The notes beneath the pieces were generated by a model. It saw only the letters and a list, made by a program, of their open reading frames with translations. It made no database searches and was not told the origin of the DNA. The position numbers were made by a program, and so were the translations under genes. 64,000 bases of DNA from Betaproteobacteria bacterium (GTDB lineage Bacteria; Pseudomonadota; Gammaproteobacteria; Burkholderiales; Rhodocyclaceae): positions 1-64,000 of the forward strand of contig WQYQ01000008.1 in NCBI GenBank assembly GCA_009781175.1, given 5' to 3'. How positions within the stretch are numbered: the stretch's first letter is position 1; every line of letters starts with the position of its first letter. This document shows positions 48,678 through 57,514 of the stretch, one piece after another.

Positions 48678-49754
48678 TCAGGACGGACGCGATCCTGTCG
48701 GGAACGGCCAGGCCGCCGTCGGATTGAGTGAAGATTTCAAGCCGGGCGTAGCCGCTGTAGACGGCTTGGCCTCCGACGCGGAGGTTTCGGCAGGCTTGCT
48801 TGCCGCAGGCACGACATTGGCGGCTTTCAGCGTTTCAGGCTTGGCCGCTATCGGAGCAGGCGCTGATTTCGCTGCGGGCGTCGCCTTGCGGAGCACAGGT
48901 TTCTTTTCTACCGTTTCTTTCGACTTGGCCGCGGGTTTAACGGCAGTCTTGGCCGCGACCGGTTTGGCGATGACAGCTTTCTTCGGTGCGGCAACCTGCG
49001 CAACAGGTTTGGCTGCTGCCTTTTTAGCCGGAGCCTTTGCTACCGCGGGCTTCTTGGCGGCGACGGCCTTGGTTGCCGTTAGCGCTTTCGGAGCCGCTTT
49101 CTTCGCTATCGTCGTGCTGGTTTTCTTCGCCGAGACGGCTTTCGTCACCGCCTTTTTCGGTGCCGCAACCGGCTTCGCCACAGCTTTGGTCACGGTTTTC
49201 TTCGCGACCGGCTTGGCAACAACCTTTGTTGTAGTAGTCGTTTTTTTGACCGCAGGCTTGGCAGCCGCTTTGACTACCGCTTTCTTCACTGCGGTTGTGG
49301 CCGTCTTTTTAGCGGCCGGTTTTTTCACCACGGTTTTGGCGACGGTCGCCTTCTTGGCAGGCGCCTTTGCCGTTGTCGACTTGCTTGCGGCTTTCTTCAC
49401 GACAGGCTTGGCGGCAGCCTTCGCAGTCGTCGTCTTCTTGAGCGCGGGCTTCGCTATGGCTTTTTTCACAGCTGGCTTGGCCACAACTTTTTTCGCCGCC
49501 GGTTTTGCCTCAGCCTTAACGGCAACTTTTTTTACGGCCGACTTGGTGGCGACTTTCTTTGCGGCAGGCTTAGCCACGACCTTCTTCGCAGCTGGCTTGG
49601 CGACCACTTTCTTCGCGGCGGATTTGGCAACAGACTTGGCCGTGGCCTTGGTTGCAATTTTCGTCGCGGCCTTTTCCGGCGCGGCTTTCTTCGAGGCGGC
49701 AGCCTTCTTCGGTGCGGCCTTCTTCGCTTTTGCACTAGATTTTGCAGTTGCCAT
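48678..49754 (-). CDS. Histone H1-like Ala/Lys/Pro-rich DNA-binding protein
   Basis: The 358-residue protein is almost entirely Ala, Lys, Val, Thr and Pro in short repeats such as AAKKVVAKP, like the C-terminal tail of eukaryotic H1 and bacterial H1-like proteins (BpH1, AlgP). The C-terminal end SSLNPTAAWPFPTGSRPS is a distinct non-repetitive motif I recall from betaproteobacterial relatives. It probably binds and condenses DNA non-specifically. Repeat number is likely to vary between strains. The antisense strand has a long frame caused only by the repeats. Confidence 0.87.
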   Translation of the reverse strand: MATAKSSAKAKKAAPKKAAASKKAAPEKAATKIATKATAKSVAKSAAKKVVAKPAAKKVVAKPAAKKVATKSAVKKVAVKAEAKPAAKKVVAKPAVKKAIAKPALKKTTTAKAAAKPVVKKAASKSTTAKAPAKKATVAKTVVKKPAAKKTATTAVKKAVVKAAAKPAVKKTTTTTKVVAKPVAKKTVTKAVAKPVAAPKKAVTKAVSAKKTSTTIAKKAAPKALTATKAVAAKKPAVAKAPAKKAAAKPVAQVAAPKKAVIAKPVAAKTAVKPAAKSKETVEKKPVLRKATPAAKSAPAPIAAKPETLKAANVVPAASKPAETSASEAKPSTAATPGLKSSLNPTAAWPFPTGSRPS

Positions 49755-50309
49755 GGTTACCCTCCATCGTAGCGTCGTGGGTCATAAAATGCGCACGCCG
49801 CCACAGATGTGGCGCGTCGCTACCGCGCACGCGCGCGGTTGTCTTCAAAGCAGATGCTGATAACGTCATCCGCTTTGATTTTCTGAAGCACATCAGACGA
49901 CGACACCTTCCCAGGACGACGCGGGACAGAGGACAAAGCCGGCTCAATCCCAATTCAATGCGCAGCCGGTCTGGTATTCAATCACCCGGGTTTCAACAGC
50001 TAACGAGGTTTTCGTCGAAATTCAGCATGCCATTACCCTTTAGAACAATTTTCGCCCTGGGGCAATGATTTTTTATCGCGCAAAATCCCACGAACCCCTG
50101 TCCTGGAGCGGCTTCCCGGCGATTCGCGTTGCGCTCGAACGAGAAAAATCGAAGCAAACCCGCACCACGACTTGCTTTGATGAAGGCGCAAGAAAAAACA
50201 GCGCGCAAGGTCCACGCAAAAATCCGACTCCGCGATGTTGTGCGAATCGCACGCTTTGCGTTGGATCGGACGTCCCGCGTAAAGCGCTGCGATTCAGGCT
50301 GAAATGGGC
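49755..50309. other. Spacer between the H1-like gene and nrdA; holds only an nrdB relic
   Basis: The 555-bp region contains the H1 gene's promoter side, the nrdB relic at 49944-50028 and about 280 bp between relic and nrdA without a credible gene. Frames in it show no recognisable protein. Confidence 0.5.
49944..50028 (-). pseudogene. nrdB: Relic of nrdB (ribonucleotide reductase beta subunit) with large internal deletion
   Basis: On the minus strand a start with AAGGG in front reads MLNFDENLVSC and stops. In the next frame, overlapping the junction, it continues ETRVIEYQTGCALNWD and a stop. The first part matches the beginning and the second the very C-terminus of betaproteobacterial class Ia NrdB proteins as I know them. 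More than 300 codons between, with all iron ligands and the radical tyrosine, are gone, and the two ends are out of frame. It lies in the normal nrdB place downstream of nrdA. Confidence 0.72.
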
Positions 50310-53123
50310 TTACTGACAGGCTTCGCAGTCCGGATCGTCGATGCAGCAAAACTGCGTGGAGGGCTCCGACACGGCATTCAATTCACTGCCACGCCCGGTC
50401 GATTTTTCCGCCTGCGCAGCGCCGAGCGCGCGCAGATAGTAGGTCGTCTTCAAACCGCGCAGCCATGCGAGTTTGTAGGTCTCGTCAAGCTTACGGCCGG
50501 ACACGCCCGCCATGTAGATGTTCAGACTCTGGGCCTGATCGATCCACTTCGAACGCCGCGCGGCGCATTCGATCAGCCATTTCGGCTCGATCTCGAACGC
50601 CGTGGCGTAGAGCTTGCGCAGCGCCTCCGGCACGCGATCGATGCGCGCCAGCGAGCCGTCGAAGTACTTCAGGTCGGCAACCATCACCTCGTCCCACAGC
50701 CCAAGCGCTTTCAGATCGCGCACCAGGCTCGCGTTGACGACCGTGAATTCGCCCGAAAGGTTGGACTTCACATAGAGGTTCTGGAACGTCGGCTCGATGC
50801 TCGCATCCACGCCGACGATGTTCGAAATCGTCGCCGTCGGCGCGATCGCAACACAGTTGGAGTTGCGCATACCGACCGCGGCGATGCGGTGGCGCAAGGC
50901 GTCCCAATCGAGCGTGCTCGAAGTATCGACCTCCAGATAGCCGCCGCGTTCTTCATCGAGAAGCTTGAGGCTGTCGAGCGGCAGCACGCCGCGATCCCAG
51001 AGCGAACCGCGGAAGCTCGCATAGCGGCCGCGTTCTTCGGCAAGTTCGGTCGAGGCCCAATAGGCGTAGTAACACACCGCTTCCATCGAGCGGTCGGCAA
51101 ACTCGACAGCGGCTGCCGAAGCATAAGAAATCCGCCTGGCGTGCAGACAATCCTGGAAGCCCATGATGCCAAGGCCGACCGGGCGATGTTTAAGATTCGA
51201 AACACACGCTTTGTCGACGGCGTAGTAGTTGATGTCGATGACGTTATCGAGCATGCGTATCGCGGTGCGAATCGTGCGGCGCAGTTTCTCGTGATCGAGT
51301 TCGCCGTTCTGATCGAGATGCGCGCGCAGGTTGACCGAGCCGAGATTGCACACGGCGATCTCGCTGTCCGACGTATTCAAGGTGATTTCGGTGCACAAGT
51401 TCGAGCTATGCACGACGCCCATATGCTGCTGCGGCGAGCGGATATTGCACGGGTCCTTGAACGTAATCCACGGATGCCCGGTTTCGAACAGCATCGTGAG
51501 CATCTTGCGCCACAATTGCAGCGCCGGAATACGGCGGAAATGCCGGATCTCGCCGCTATCGGCGCGGCGTTCGTATTCGGTATAGGCGAATTCAAACGCA
51601 TGACCATATTTCTCGTGCAGATCGGGCACATCGGACGGCGAGAACAAGGTCCAGTCCGCACCTTCCATCACACGCTGCATGAATAAATCGGGAATCCAAT
51701 TTGCGGTGTTCATGTCATGCGTGCGGCGGCGGTCGTCGCCGGTGTTCTTGCGCAGTTCGAGGAATTCCTCGATGTCGAGGTGCCAGCTTTCGACATAGGC
51801 GCAGACAGCGCCTTTGCGCTTGCCGCCCTGGTTCACTGCGACAGCAGTGTCGTTGACGACCTTCAGAAACGGGATCACGCCCTGGCTTTTGCCGTTCGTG
51901 CCCTTGATCCGGCTACCGAGCGCGCGCACCGGCGTCCAATCGTTGCCGAGACCGCCAGCGTATTTTTGCAGTTGCGCGTTTTCCTTGATCGCCTGGTAAA
52001 TGCCGTCGAGCGTGTCGTCGACCGTCGTCAGATAGCAGGACGAAAGCTGCGAATGCCGCGTGCCGGCATTCAACAATGTCGGCGTCGAACTCATGAAATC
52101 GAATTCCGAGAACAGATTGTAGAACTCGATCGCGCGCGCCTCGCGCTCGCTCTCGCCGAGCGCAAGCCCCATTGCGACACGCATGAAAAAGATCTGCGGC
52201 AGCTCGATACGACGCTCCTCGACATGCAGGAAATAGTGGTCGTAAAGCGTCTGCAAGCCAAGATAGCCAAATTTCAAGTCGCGCTCCGGCGCGATCGCCG
52301 CGCCCAGGCGAGCAAGATCGAATTGCGCAAGCGTGGGATCGAGCAAGCCGGCCTCAATGCCCAGGCCGATAAAGCGCGCGAAATAGTCGGCATAACGCAG
52401 CGCCATTTCAGCCTGGCCGATTTCCGCGCCCATGACCTCGGTTCGGATCACATGCAGTTGGAGACGTGCAGTGACGAAGTTATAGTCCGGGTCTTTTTCA
52501 ACCAGGGTGCGGGCCGCGAGAATCAGCGCCCGATACACCTCCTCGATCGACACACCGTCGTACAGATTGCGCAGCGCGCCCTCAAGAATCTGCTTGGCCG
52601 AGACACGCTCGCCAAAGCCCTCGCAGGCCGCTTCGACAAGGCGCTGCAACGCCTCGCCATCGAGCGGGCCGCGCACACCATCGCGTACCACATGCAGCAC
52701 GGGATGCAGCGCGGCGTCCTGGGTTTTCTGCACACGTTCCGCCGCGCGGCGCTCGCGGTACAGCACATAGGCCCGCGCCACATCGTGTTCGCCCGAGCGC
52801 ATCAACGCAAGCTCGACCTGATCCTGAATATCTTCGATGTGGAACGTACCGCCATGCGGCTGATGCCGCACCAAAGCCCGCACGACCTCATCGGTCAGCC
52901 TGGAAACCAGCTCGCGCACGCGCGCGGAAACAGCGCCTTGCGAGCCTTCCACCGCCAGGAAGGCTTTCGTCATCGCGACCGTGATCTTGTTCGGCTCGAA
53001 CGACACAACTGCCCCGTTGCGGCGAATCACCTTGTATGCGCTGAAACGGCCCGCTTCGCTGCTCGATACCAGGCTTGGGTCTGGCGCAACGGATGGCAGC
53101 ACTGCTTCGGTCACTACTTGCAT
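50310..53123 (-). CDS. nrdA: Ribonucleoside-diphosphate reductase alpha subunit, class Ia
   Basis: The 937-residue protein reduces ribonucleotides to deoxyribonucleotides. An N-terminal ATP-cone (about 30-125; KVIRRNGAVVSFEPNKI) gives allosteric control. The large catalytic barrel contains the NLCTEI and GLGIMGFQD segments, and the C-terminal tail CIDDPDCEACQ carries the redox cysteines. The ATG at 53123 has GGAG in front. It needs an NrdB partner for its radical, but the gene normally following is only a relic here. NrdR-box-like sites lie just upstream. Confidence 0.94.
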   Translation of the reverse strand: MQVVTEAVLPSVAPDPSLVSSSEAGRFSAYKVIRRNGAVVSFEPNKITVAMTKAFLAVEGSQGAVSARVRELVSRLTDEVVRALVRHQPHGGTFHIEDIQDQVELALMRSGEHDVARAYVLYRERRAAERVQKTQDAALHPVLHVVRDGVRGPLDGEALQRLVEAACEGFGERVSAKQILEGALRNLYDGVSIEEVYRALILAARTLVEKDPDYNFVTARLQLHVIRTEVMGAEIGQAEMALRYADYFARFIGLGIEAGLLDPTLAQFDLARLGAAIAPERDLKFGYLGLQTLYDHYFLHVEERRIELPQIFFMRVAMGLALGESEREARAIEFYNLFSEFDFMSSTPTLLNAGTRHSQLSSCYLTTVDDTLDGIYQAIKENAQLQKYAGGLGNDWTPVRALGSRIKGTNGKSQGVIPFLKVVNDTAVAVNQGGKRKGAVCAYVESWHLDIEEFLELRKNTGDDRRRTHDMNTANWIPDLFMQRVMEGADWTLFSPSDVPDLHEKYGHAFEFAYTEYERRADSGEIRHFRRIPALQLWRKMLTMLFETGHPWITFKDPCNIRSPQQHMGVVHSSNLCTEITLNTSDSEIAVCNLGSVNLRAHLDQNGELDHEKLRRTIRTAIRMLDNVIDINYYAVDKACVSNLKHRPVGLGIMGFQDCLHARRISYASAAAVEFADRSMEAVCYYAYWASTELAEERGRYASFRGSLWDRGVLPLDSLKLLDEERGGYLEVDTSSTLDWDALRHRIAAVGMRNSNCVAIAPTATISNIVGVDASIEPTFQNLYVKSNLSGEFTVVNASLVRDLKALGLWDEVMVADLKYFDGSLARIDRVPEALRKLYATAFEIEPKWLIECAARRSKWIDQAQSLNIYMAGVSGRKLDETYKLAWLRGLKTTYYLRALGAAQAEKSTGRGSELNAVSEPSTQFCCIDDPDCEACQ

Positions 53124-53180
53124 CGAATTTCTCCAGGGAATTGCCTGTGCGGAGCCACACAAGGGATGTGCGAACAATCT

Positions 53181-53226
53181 ACTACATATAGTATTTATGA
53201 CAAAATCTTCGACTAATTCTAGTAAT
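53181..53226 (-). promoter_or_regulatory. Tandem NrdR-box-like palindromes upstream of nrdA
   Basis: Two similar palindromic sequences, ACTACATATAGTAT (53181) and ACTAATTCTAGTAA (53212), are 31 bp apart, about three helical turns. Both spacing and core fit the paired NrdR boxes (consensus close to ACAC-ATATAT-GTGT) that repress nrd operons when dATP/ATP is bound. They lie 58-103 bp upstream of the nrdA start. Confidence 0.6.
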
Positions 53227-53287
53227 CAAAACCAAGCCGGCGCAAGCAGAGAATCGATCAGCGCCGACCATGGCATTGCAGTCTGTC

Positions 53288-53412
53288 GTGAATCACCCCA
53301 ATCTGAAGCTTTGGGCTTCTTCGCCACGAACCAGGGGCGCGCTTTCAGCGCCAGTAACACCAGTCTCGCTGACCCCGCCATGAATGGCGAGGTCAGCGCT
53401 CGACCCGTGGTC
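53288..53412 (-). repeat. M3 module, copy E
   Basis: On the minus strand it starts GACCACGGGTCGAGCG and ends GTGATTCAC. The first hairpin CCTCGCCATTCATGGCGGGG is intact. The last is weaker (CCCAAAGCTTCAGATTGGGG, five pairs). It lies between the ampD stop and the nrdA promoter. Confidence 0.72.
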
Positions 53413-53442
53413 ACTCAGCCACTCTGGGTAAACAAAAAAGAT

Positions 53443-54051
53443 TCAGGAGCAACCGAGCAGGCCGCGCAGATGCGGCCATTCGAAGAAGGGACCGGGATCG
53501 GTTTTGCGCCCGGGAGCAATATCGCTGTGGCCGACGACATCCTCGACCGGATAGTGTTGCGCGAGCCGCTGGATCAAGGCCGCCAGCCTCAGATATTGCG
53601 CGGCGGTGAAAGCCTGATGGTCGCTGCCTTCAAGCTCGATGCCGAGCGAAAAATCATTGCAGCGCGCATATCCGCGCCAGTTCGATACGCCGGCGTGCCA
53701 GGCGCGCAAATGTGTCGGCACAAACTGGATGAGCGTGCCATCGCGGCGGATGAAGAAATGCGCCGAAACGCGCAATTGATGAATGTCCGCGTAATAAAGA
53801 TGCGCGGCGGGGTCGAGCCGGTTGGTAAACAACTGTTCAACGCCCGATCCGCCGAAGGTTTCCGGCGGCAGGCTGATCGCATGCACGACGAGGAGGCGCA
53901 CCACCGTGCCGGCGGGGCGTTCGTCGCAGTTCGGCGAGGCGAGGAACGCAGTGCCTGCAAGCAGTCCGTCCCCTTGTAACTCGCCCAGTTCGGGAAGATG
54001 CGGACTGCCTGCGTCGCCCGAACAAGAGATGCCTTGGATCGACAACCGCAT
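53443..54051 (-). CDS. ampD: 1,6-anhydro-N-acetylmuramyl-L-alanine amidase
   Basis: The 202-residue cytoplasmic zinc amidase recycles peptidoglycan fragments made by lytic transglycosylases. The zinc ligands are in LLVVHAISLPP, near the catalytic segment SAHFFIRRDG, and in VVGHSDIAPGRKTDPG. No signal peptide is seen, as expected for AmpD. It is encoded 4 bp downstream of pilR, an order common in betaproteobacteria. Confidence 0.94.
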   Translation of the reverse strand: MRLSIQGISCSGDAGSPHLPELGELQGDGLLAGTAFLASPNCDERPAGTVVRLLVVHAISLPPETFGGSGVEQLFTNRLDPAAHLYYADIHQLRVSAHFFIRRDGTLIQFVPTHLRAWHAGVSNWRGYARCNDFSLGIELEGSDHQAFTAAQYLRLAALIQRLAQHYPVEDVVGHSDIAPGRKTDPGPFFEWPHLRGLLGCS

Positions 54052-54055
54052 CGGC

Positions 54056-55447
54056 TTAAATGCCCGAATCCTTCATGCCAAGTCGCTCCATGCGGTAGCG
54101 CAGAGAACGGAAGGTAACGCCGAGCAGGCGCGAAGCAGCCGTCCGATTGCCTTCGGTTTTTTCGAGCGCGTCGAGAATCGCCTGCCGCTCGACGCGGTCG
54201 AGATAGTCTTGCAGTGACTCCCGTTCGAGCGCCACGCCGCCCGTAAGTGGGACGTCGCCCTCAGCACGCTCGGCCTCGCCCGGTTCGAGGTGCAGGTCAT
54301 CGGCTTCGATGACTTCGCCGAGATACAAGGCCATCGCCCGTTCGAGAATATTTTCAAGCTCGCGCACGTTGCCCGGAAAAGCATAGGCCAGCAGAGCCTC
54401 ATGCGCGCGCGCGCTGAGTTTAGGGCGCGCGGTCTCCCCGCCCTCGCCGGCAAGCTTGTCGAGCAAGGACTCGACCAGGGCCGGGATGTCCTCGCGCCGC
54501 TCACGCAGGGACGGCATGCGCAGTTCGATGACGTTGAGCCGGTAAAACAAGTCCTGACGGAAACGCCCCTGGTCGACAAGCTCTTTGAGATTCCGATGGG
54601 TTGCGGAAATCAGGCGCAGGTCGACCGCCTGTTCAACAGTGTCTCCGACACGCCGCACGCGTTTTTCCTGGATCGCGCGCAGCAGTTTCACCTGCATCGG
54701 CAAGGGCAGATCGCCCACCTCGTCGAGAAAGAGCGTACCGCCATTCGCCGCCTGGAAAAAACCATCGCGGTCCTGCTCCGCGCCGGTAAAAGCGCCTTTG
54801 CGATAGCCGAAGAATTCGCTCTCCATCAGGTTTTCCGGTATCGCGCCACAGTTGACGGCAACGAAAGGCTTGCCGGCGCGCGGGCCCATTTCGTGGATCA
54901 GACGCGCGGCAAGCTCCTTGCCGCTGCCCGATTCGCCAGTGATGTAGACCGGGGCCTGGCTGCGCGCGAGGCGTTCGATCATGCCGCGCACTTGCTGCAT
55001 GGCGGCCGAATCGCCAGTCAAGGAGCTTGCGCCGCTGCGCGCCTCCGCGCTCTGCGCAGGCAGCGCGAACACCGATTTGACAAGCGCGCGCAATTGATCG
55101 AGCGAAACCGGCTTCGACAGATAATCGAACGCGCCGGCTTTCAAAGCCAACACGGCAGTTTCCATGCTGCCATAGGCTGTAATCATGGCGACCGGCAAAT
55201 CCGAATGGCTCGCTGCGATTTCGCGCACCAGTTCGATACCGTCGCCATCGGGCAGGCGCATATCGGTCAGACAAAGCTGAAACGAATGCTCGGCCAAGAG
55301 AGCGCGCGCTTCCTTAAGGCTGCCAGCAGTTCTTACGCCGAGCCCCATGCGCAGGAAGGTCAATTCGAGCAGCTCGCGAATATCGTCTTCGTCATCGACG
55401 ATCAGAACCGTCGATCCATTGCGGCGTCTGTCGTTGGAACTGTTCAT
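54056..55447 (-). CDS. pilR: Sigma-54-dependent response regulator PilR
   Basis: The 463-residue NtrC-type protein has a receiver domain (1-125; phosphoacceptor Asp in LCLTDMRLPDGDG), an AAA+ domain (about 150-385; Walker A GESGSGKELAARLIH, GAFTGA loop for sigma-54) and a C-terminal Fis-type HTH. PilR activates type IV pilin transcription with RpoN. It overlaps pilS by 4 bp. Confidence 0.92.
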   Translation of the reverse strand: MNSSNDRRRNGSTVLIVDDEDDIRELLELTFLRMGLGVRTAGSLKEARALLAEHSFQLCLTDMRLPDGDGIELVREIAASHSDLPVAMITAYGSMETAVLALKAGAFDYLSKPVSLDQLRALVKSVFALPAQSAEARSGASSLTGDSAAMQQVRGMIERLARSQAPVYITGESGSGKELAARLIHEMGPRAGKPFVAVNCGAIPENLMESEFFGYRKGAFTGAEQDRDGFFQAANGGTLFLDEVGDLPLPMQVKLLRAIQEKRVRRVGDTVEQAVDLRLISATHRNLKELVDQGRFRQDLFYRLNVIELRMPSLRERREDIPALVESLLDKLAGEGGETARPKLSARAHEALLAYAFPGNVRELENILERAMALYLGEVIEADDLHLEPGEAERAEGDVPLTGGVALERESLQDYLDRVERQAILDALEKTEGNRTAASRLLGVTFRSLRYRMERLGMKDSGI

Positions 55448-57015
55448 GCGCCTCCCTCCGCAAGCAAGCTGAAATGCGCGCCCACAGGCGCTTCATCCAA
55501 TTCGAGCGTCGCATCGTTGGCCTGCGCCAACTCGCGCGCGATATACAAACCAAGCCCCGTTCCTTTCGAGTCGGTCGTAAAGAAGGGCTCGAAGACTCGA
55601 TTACGGATTTCCGGGGAAAACCCCTGCCCGTCGTCGGAAATCTCGACCAGCACGCACCCGTGCTCTGCTGGCCTGGCCGTGACACGCACCGCGTCGGGCT
55701 TGCCGGAACAATAGCGCTTGGCATTGTTGATCAAATTCCAAAGCACCTGGTGCAGATGAATCCGGTCGAAACGAATCCGCAGCTCGGGCGGGATATCGCA
55801 GCGGACCAGTTGCGGATCGAGACTGCCAAAACTGCTGTTGTCCTCGATAAACACGCGCATGAAATCGGCAAAGGGAATCGACTCCTGCGTGACGCGGTCG
55901 CGCCGCCCCAGTTCGAGGACATCGGCGACCATGCGCTCGATACGGCGCGAATTGTCGAGCACGATGCGGATCAGGCGCGTCTGCATCACGGCGCGCTTCT
56001 CTTCGGCCAGCAATTCCCCCGCATGCGAAATCGCCGCCAGGGGATTGCGGATCTCGTGCGCGATACTGCCCGTCAAACGCCCCAAGGCGGCCAGCTTGAT
56101 CTGCTGTGCTTCGAGTTCGATCTGTTCGAGATCTTCGAGAAAGATCACGCGATCCCCCGCATTGCCGGCCGCATGCACGCGCAAACGGACCCGCTGCCCG
56201 TTGTCTTCGAGCGTGGTCTGCGCCGCACTGTTCGCAAGCGCCCCGGCCAATGCTTGCGACACCCGCTCCAGCGCCATGCCGGGCCGCGCCACGCCGCCGA
56301 GCAGTTTGGCCGCTTTCGGGTTGAGCTGGCGCAGCACGCCATCCTCGCCCACGACGAGCACGCCATCGTGCAGATCGGCGATGATCCGTTCGTTGACCAA
56401 AATCTGGCGCGTCAGCGCGCTGCCGCGTTGATAAGCGAGTTGCTCATTCTTCAAGGCGCGCTGTGCCAATAAGCGGGCAACCGTCGCCACGGCAAAGAAG
56501 CCGACACACAGCAAGCCGACCGCGGCAAACTCAGTGGTCGGATCGCCCTCCCCGGAATACACATACCGGATACTCTGGACAACCAGAACGCCGACGGTCG
56601 CCAGCGCAGCGTAGAAATAAACGAGCCGCCCTTCCCCAAGCAAACCACCCGCCGCCACCACAACCATCAAAATGTAGGGCATACCGCCGCGATTACCACC
56701 GCTGAAATACATCAGCACGGACAGCACCGCGATATCCACAAGGATTTGCAGGTTCAGTACCCACGCAAAAGACAAGCCGCCGAGACGCTGAAAATAGAGC
56801 AGGAGCAGCGCAGCAAAAAAATACACTGCGACAACCCCCATCCAGATCGAAATACCACTCTGATCGCTGATGAAAGCGTGGCTGACGAGCCCAAGGCCAC
56901 TCGCCAGGACCAAGCGATAGAGGCTGTAGTAGCGCAGCGATTCCCAGCGGGATTGACCCGGCTGCCACATAGCCGCTTGCAGATAGGGATTTTTCAAGTT
57001 CGTTCGGCGAGGCAA
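55444..57015 (-). CDS. pilS: Sensor histidine kinase PilS
   Basis: The 523-residue kinase has six N-terminal TM helices (about 25-190), a PAS-like linker, a dimerisation/phosphoacceptor motif SIAHEIRNPLAAISH and a HATPase domain (NLINNAKRY, DDGQGF, FFTTDSKGTGLGL). It forms a two-component pair with PilR to control type IV pili. The first 15 residues overlap the upstream PP0621-like gene; a start at 56970 (MWQPGQ) would avoid part of this. Confidence 0.92.
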   Translation of the reverse strand: MPRRTNLKNPYLQAAMWQPGQSRWESLRYYSLYRLVLASGLGLVSHAFISDQSGISIWMGVVAVYFFAALLLLYFQRLGGLSFAWVLNLQILVDIAVLSVLMYFSGGNRGGMPYILMVVVAAGGLLGEGRLVYFYAALATVGVLVVQSIRYVYSGEGDPTTEFAAVGLLCVGFFAVATVARLLAQRALKNEQLAYQRGSALTRQILVNERIIADLHDGVLVVGEDGVLRQLNPKAAKLLGGVARPGMALERVSQALAGALANSAAQTTLEDNGQRVRLRVHAAGNAGDRVIFLEDLEQIELEAQQIKLAALGRLTGSIAHEIRNPLAAISHAGELLAEEKRAVMQTRLIRIVLDNSRRIERMVADVLELGRRDRVTQESIPFADFMRVFIEDNSSFGSLDPQLVRCDIPPELRIRFDRIHLHQVLWNLINNAKRYCSGKPDAVRVTARPAEHGCVLVEISDDGQGFSPEIRNRVFEPFFTTDSKGTGLGLYIARELAQANDATLELDEAPVGAHFSLLAEGGA

Positions 57016-57305
57016 CGATGCGCCTCGCTACAGTAGAAGCGGCCGTTCACCCTCACGCCTTCGCTCTCCGGCACATGCACGCCGCAATGAGCACAGGGAA
57101 AGACTTTTTCAGCGGAAACCTCGGCGCGCCTGGAGGCAGGCCCGTTATGTTTGCCCGCGGCGGCGCCGAGGAGCTTGCGCCACAGCCACCGGATACCCAA
57201 CAGGAAAGCCAGAACAATCAGAATCGCGCGCACGGCGGTCGAACTCAAAAAGCGTATCGCGCCGAGTTTAGCACCGCCCCGCGCCGATTTGATCTGTGCG
57301 CCCAA
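56994..57305 (-). CDS. Small PP0621-family protein with zinc-finger-like motif
   Basis: The 103-residue protein has one TM helix (about residues 22-42) and a C-terminal metal-binding-looking motif (CAHCGVHVPESEGV ... FYCSEAHRCL). This fits the PP0621 family of unknown function often found before pilSR. The first ~18 residues may not be translated; a start nearer the TM helix is possible. It overlaps pilS by 22 bp. Confidence 0.8.
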   Translation of the reverse strand: MGAQIKSARGGAKLGAIRFLSSTAVRAILIVLAFLLGIRWLWRKLLGAAAGKHNGPASRRAEVSAEKVFPCAHCGVHVPESEGVRVNGRFYCSEAHRCLAERT

Positions 57306-57346
57306 TCGAACGAAACTGGCGGCTTGGCGGGCTCCGGCGCCGGGCT

Positions 57347-57427
57347 GTCATTCTGCGCGAAGTCGCAGAATCCATTTCTCCTCCGACAGTGGATTCTGCG
57401 ACTCCGCTTTGCTCCGCGCAGAATGAC
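57347..57427. repeat. M2 long-hairpin repeat (~80 bp)
   Basis: It is nearly identical to the copy at 2012-2092: GTCATTCTGCGCGAAGTCGC at one end and GCGCAGAATGAC at the other, with about 30-bp arms. Confidence 0.82.
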
Positions 57428-57514
57428 CGTGAGTCGAGCGCAAGCGAGACAAACCTTATGGCGGCGAAGATGCCCCAATTGCAACCTCTCGCTACAGATT
57501 ATGAACAGGTTCTT
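57428..57514. repeat. M4 repeat segment ending in an R1 terminus, abutting mtnA
   Basis: The GAGTCGAGCGCAAGCGAGAC stretch and the GGCGGCGAAGATGCCCC stretch lead into GATTATGAACAGGTTCTT, which touches the mtnA ATG. The same order follows M2/M3 at 2213-2310. Confidence 0.65.

Noticed and set aside
48724-49860. 378-codon Phe/Ala-rich frame opposite the H1-like gene
   Set aside because: It is the reverse complement of Lys/Ala codon repeats; the hydrophobicity is an artefact.
50304-53216. Two long plus-strand frames opposite nrdA
   Set aside because: They arise from the third-position GC of nrdA and encode no known domain.
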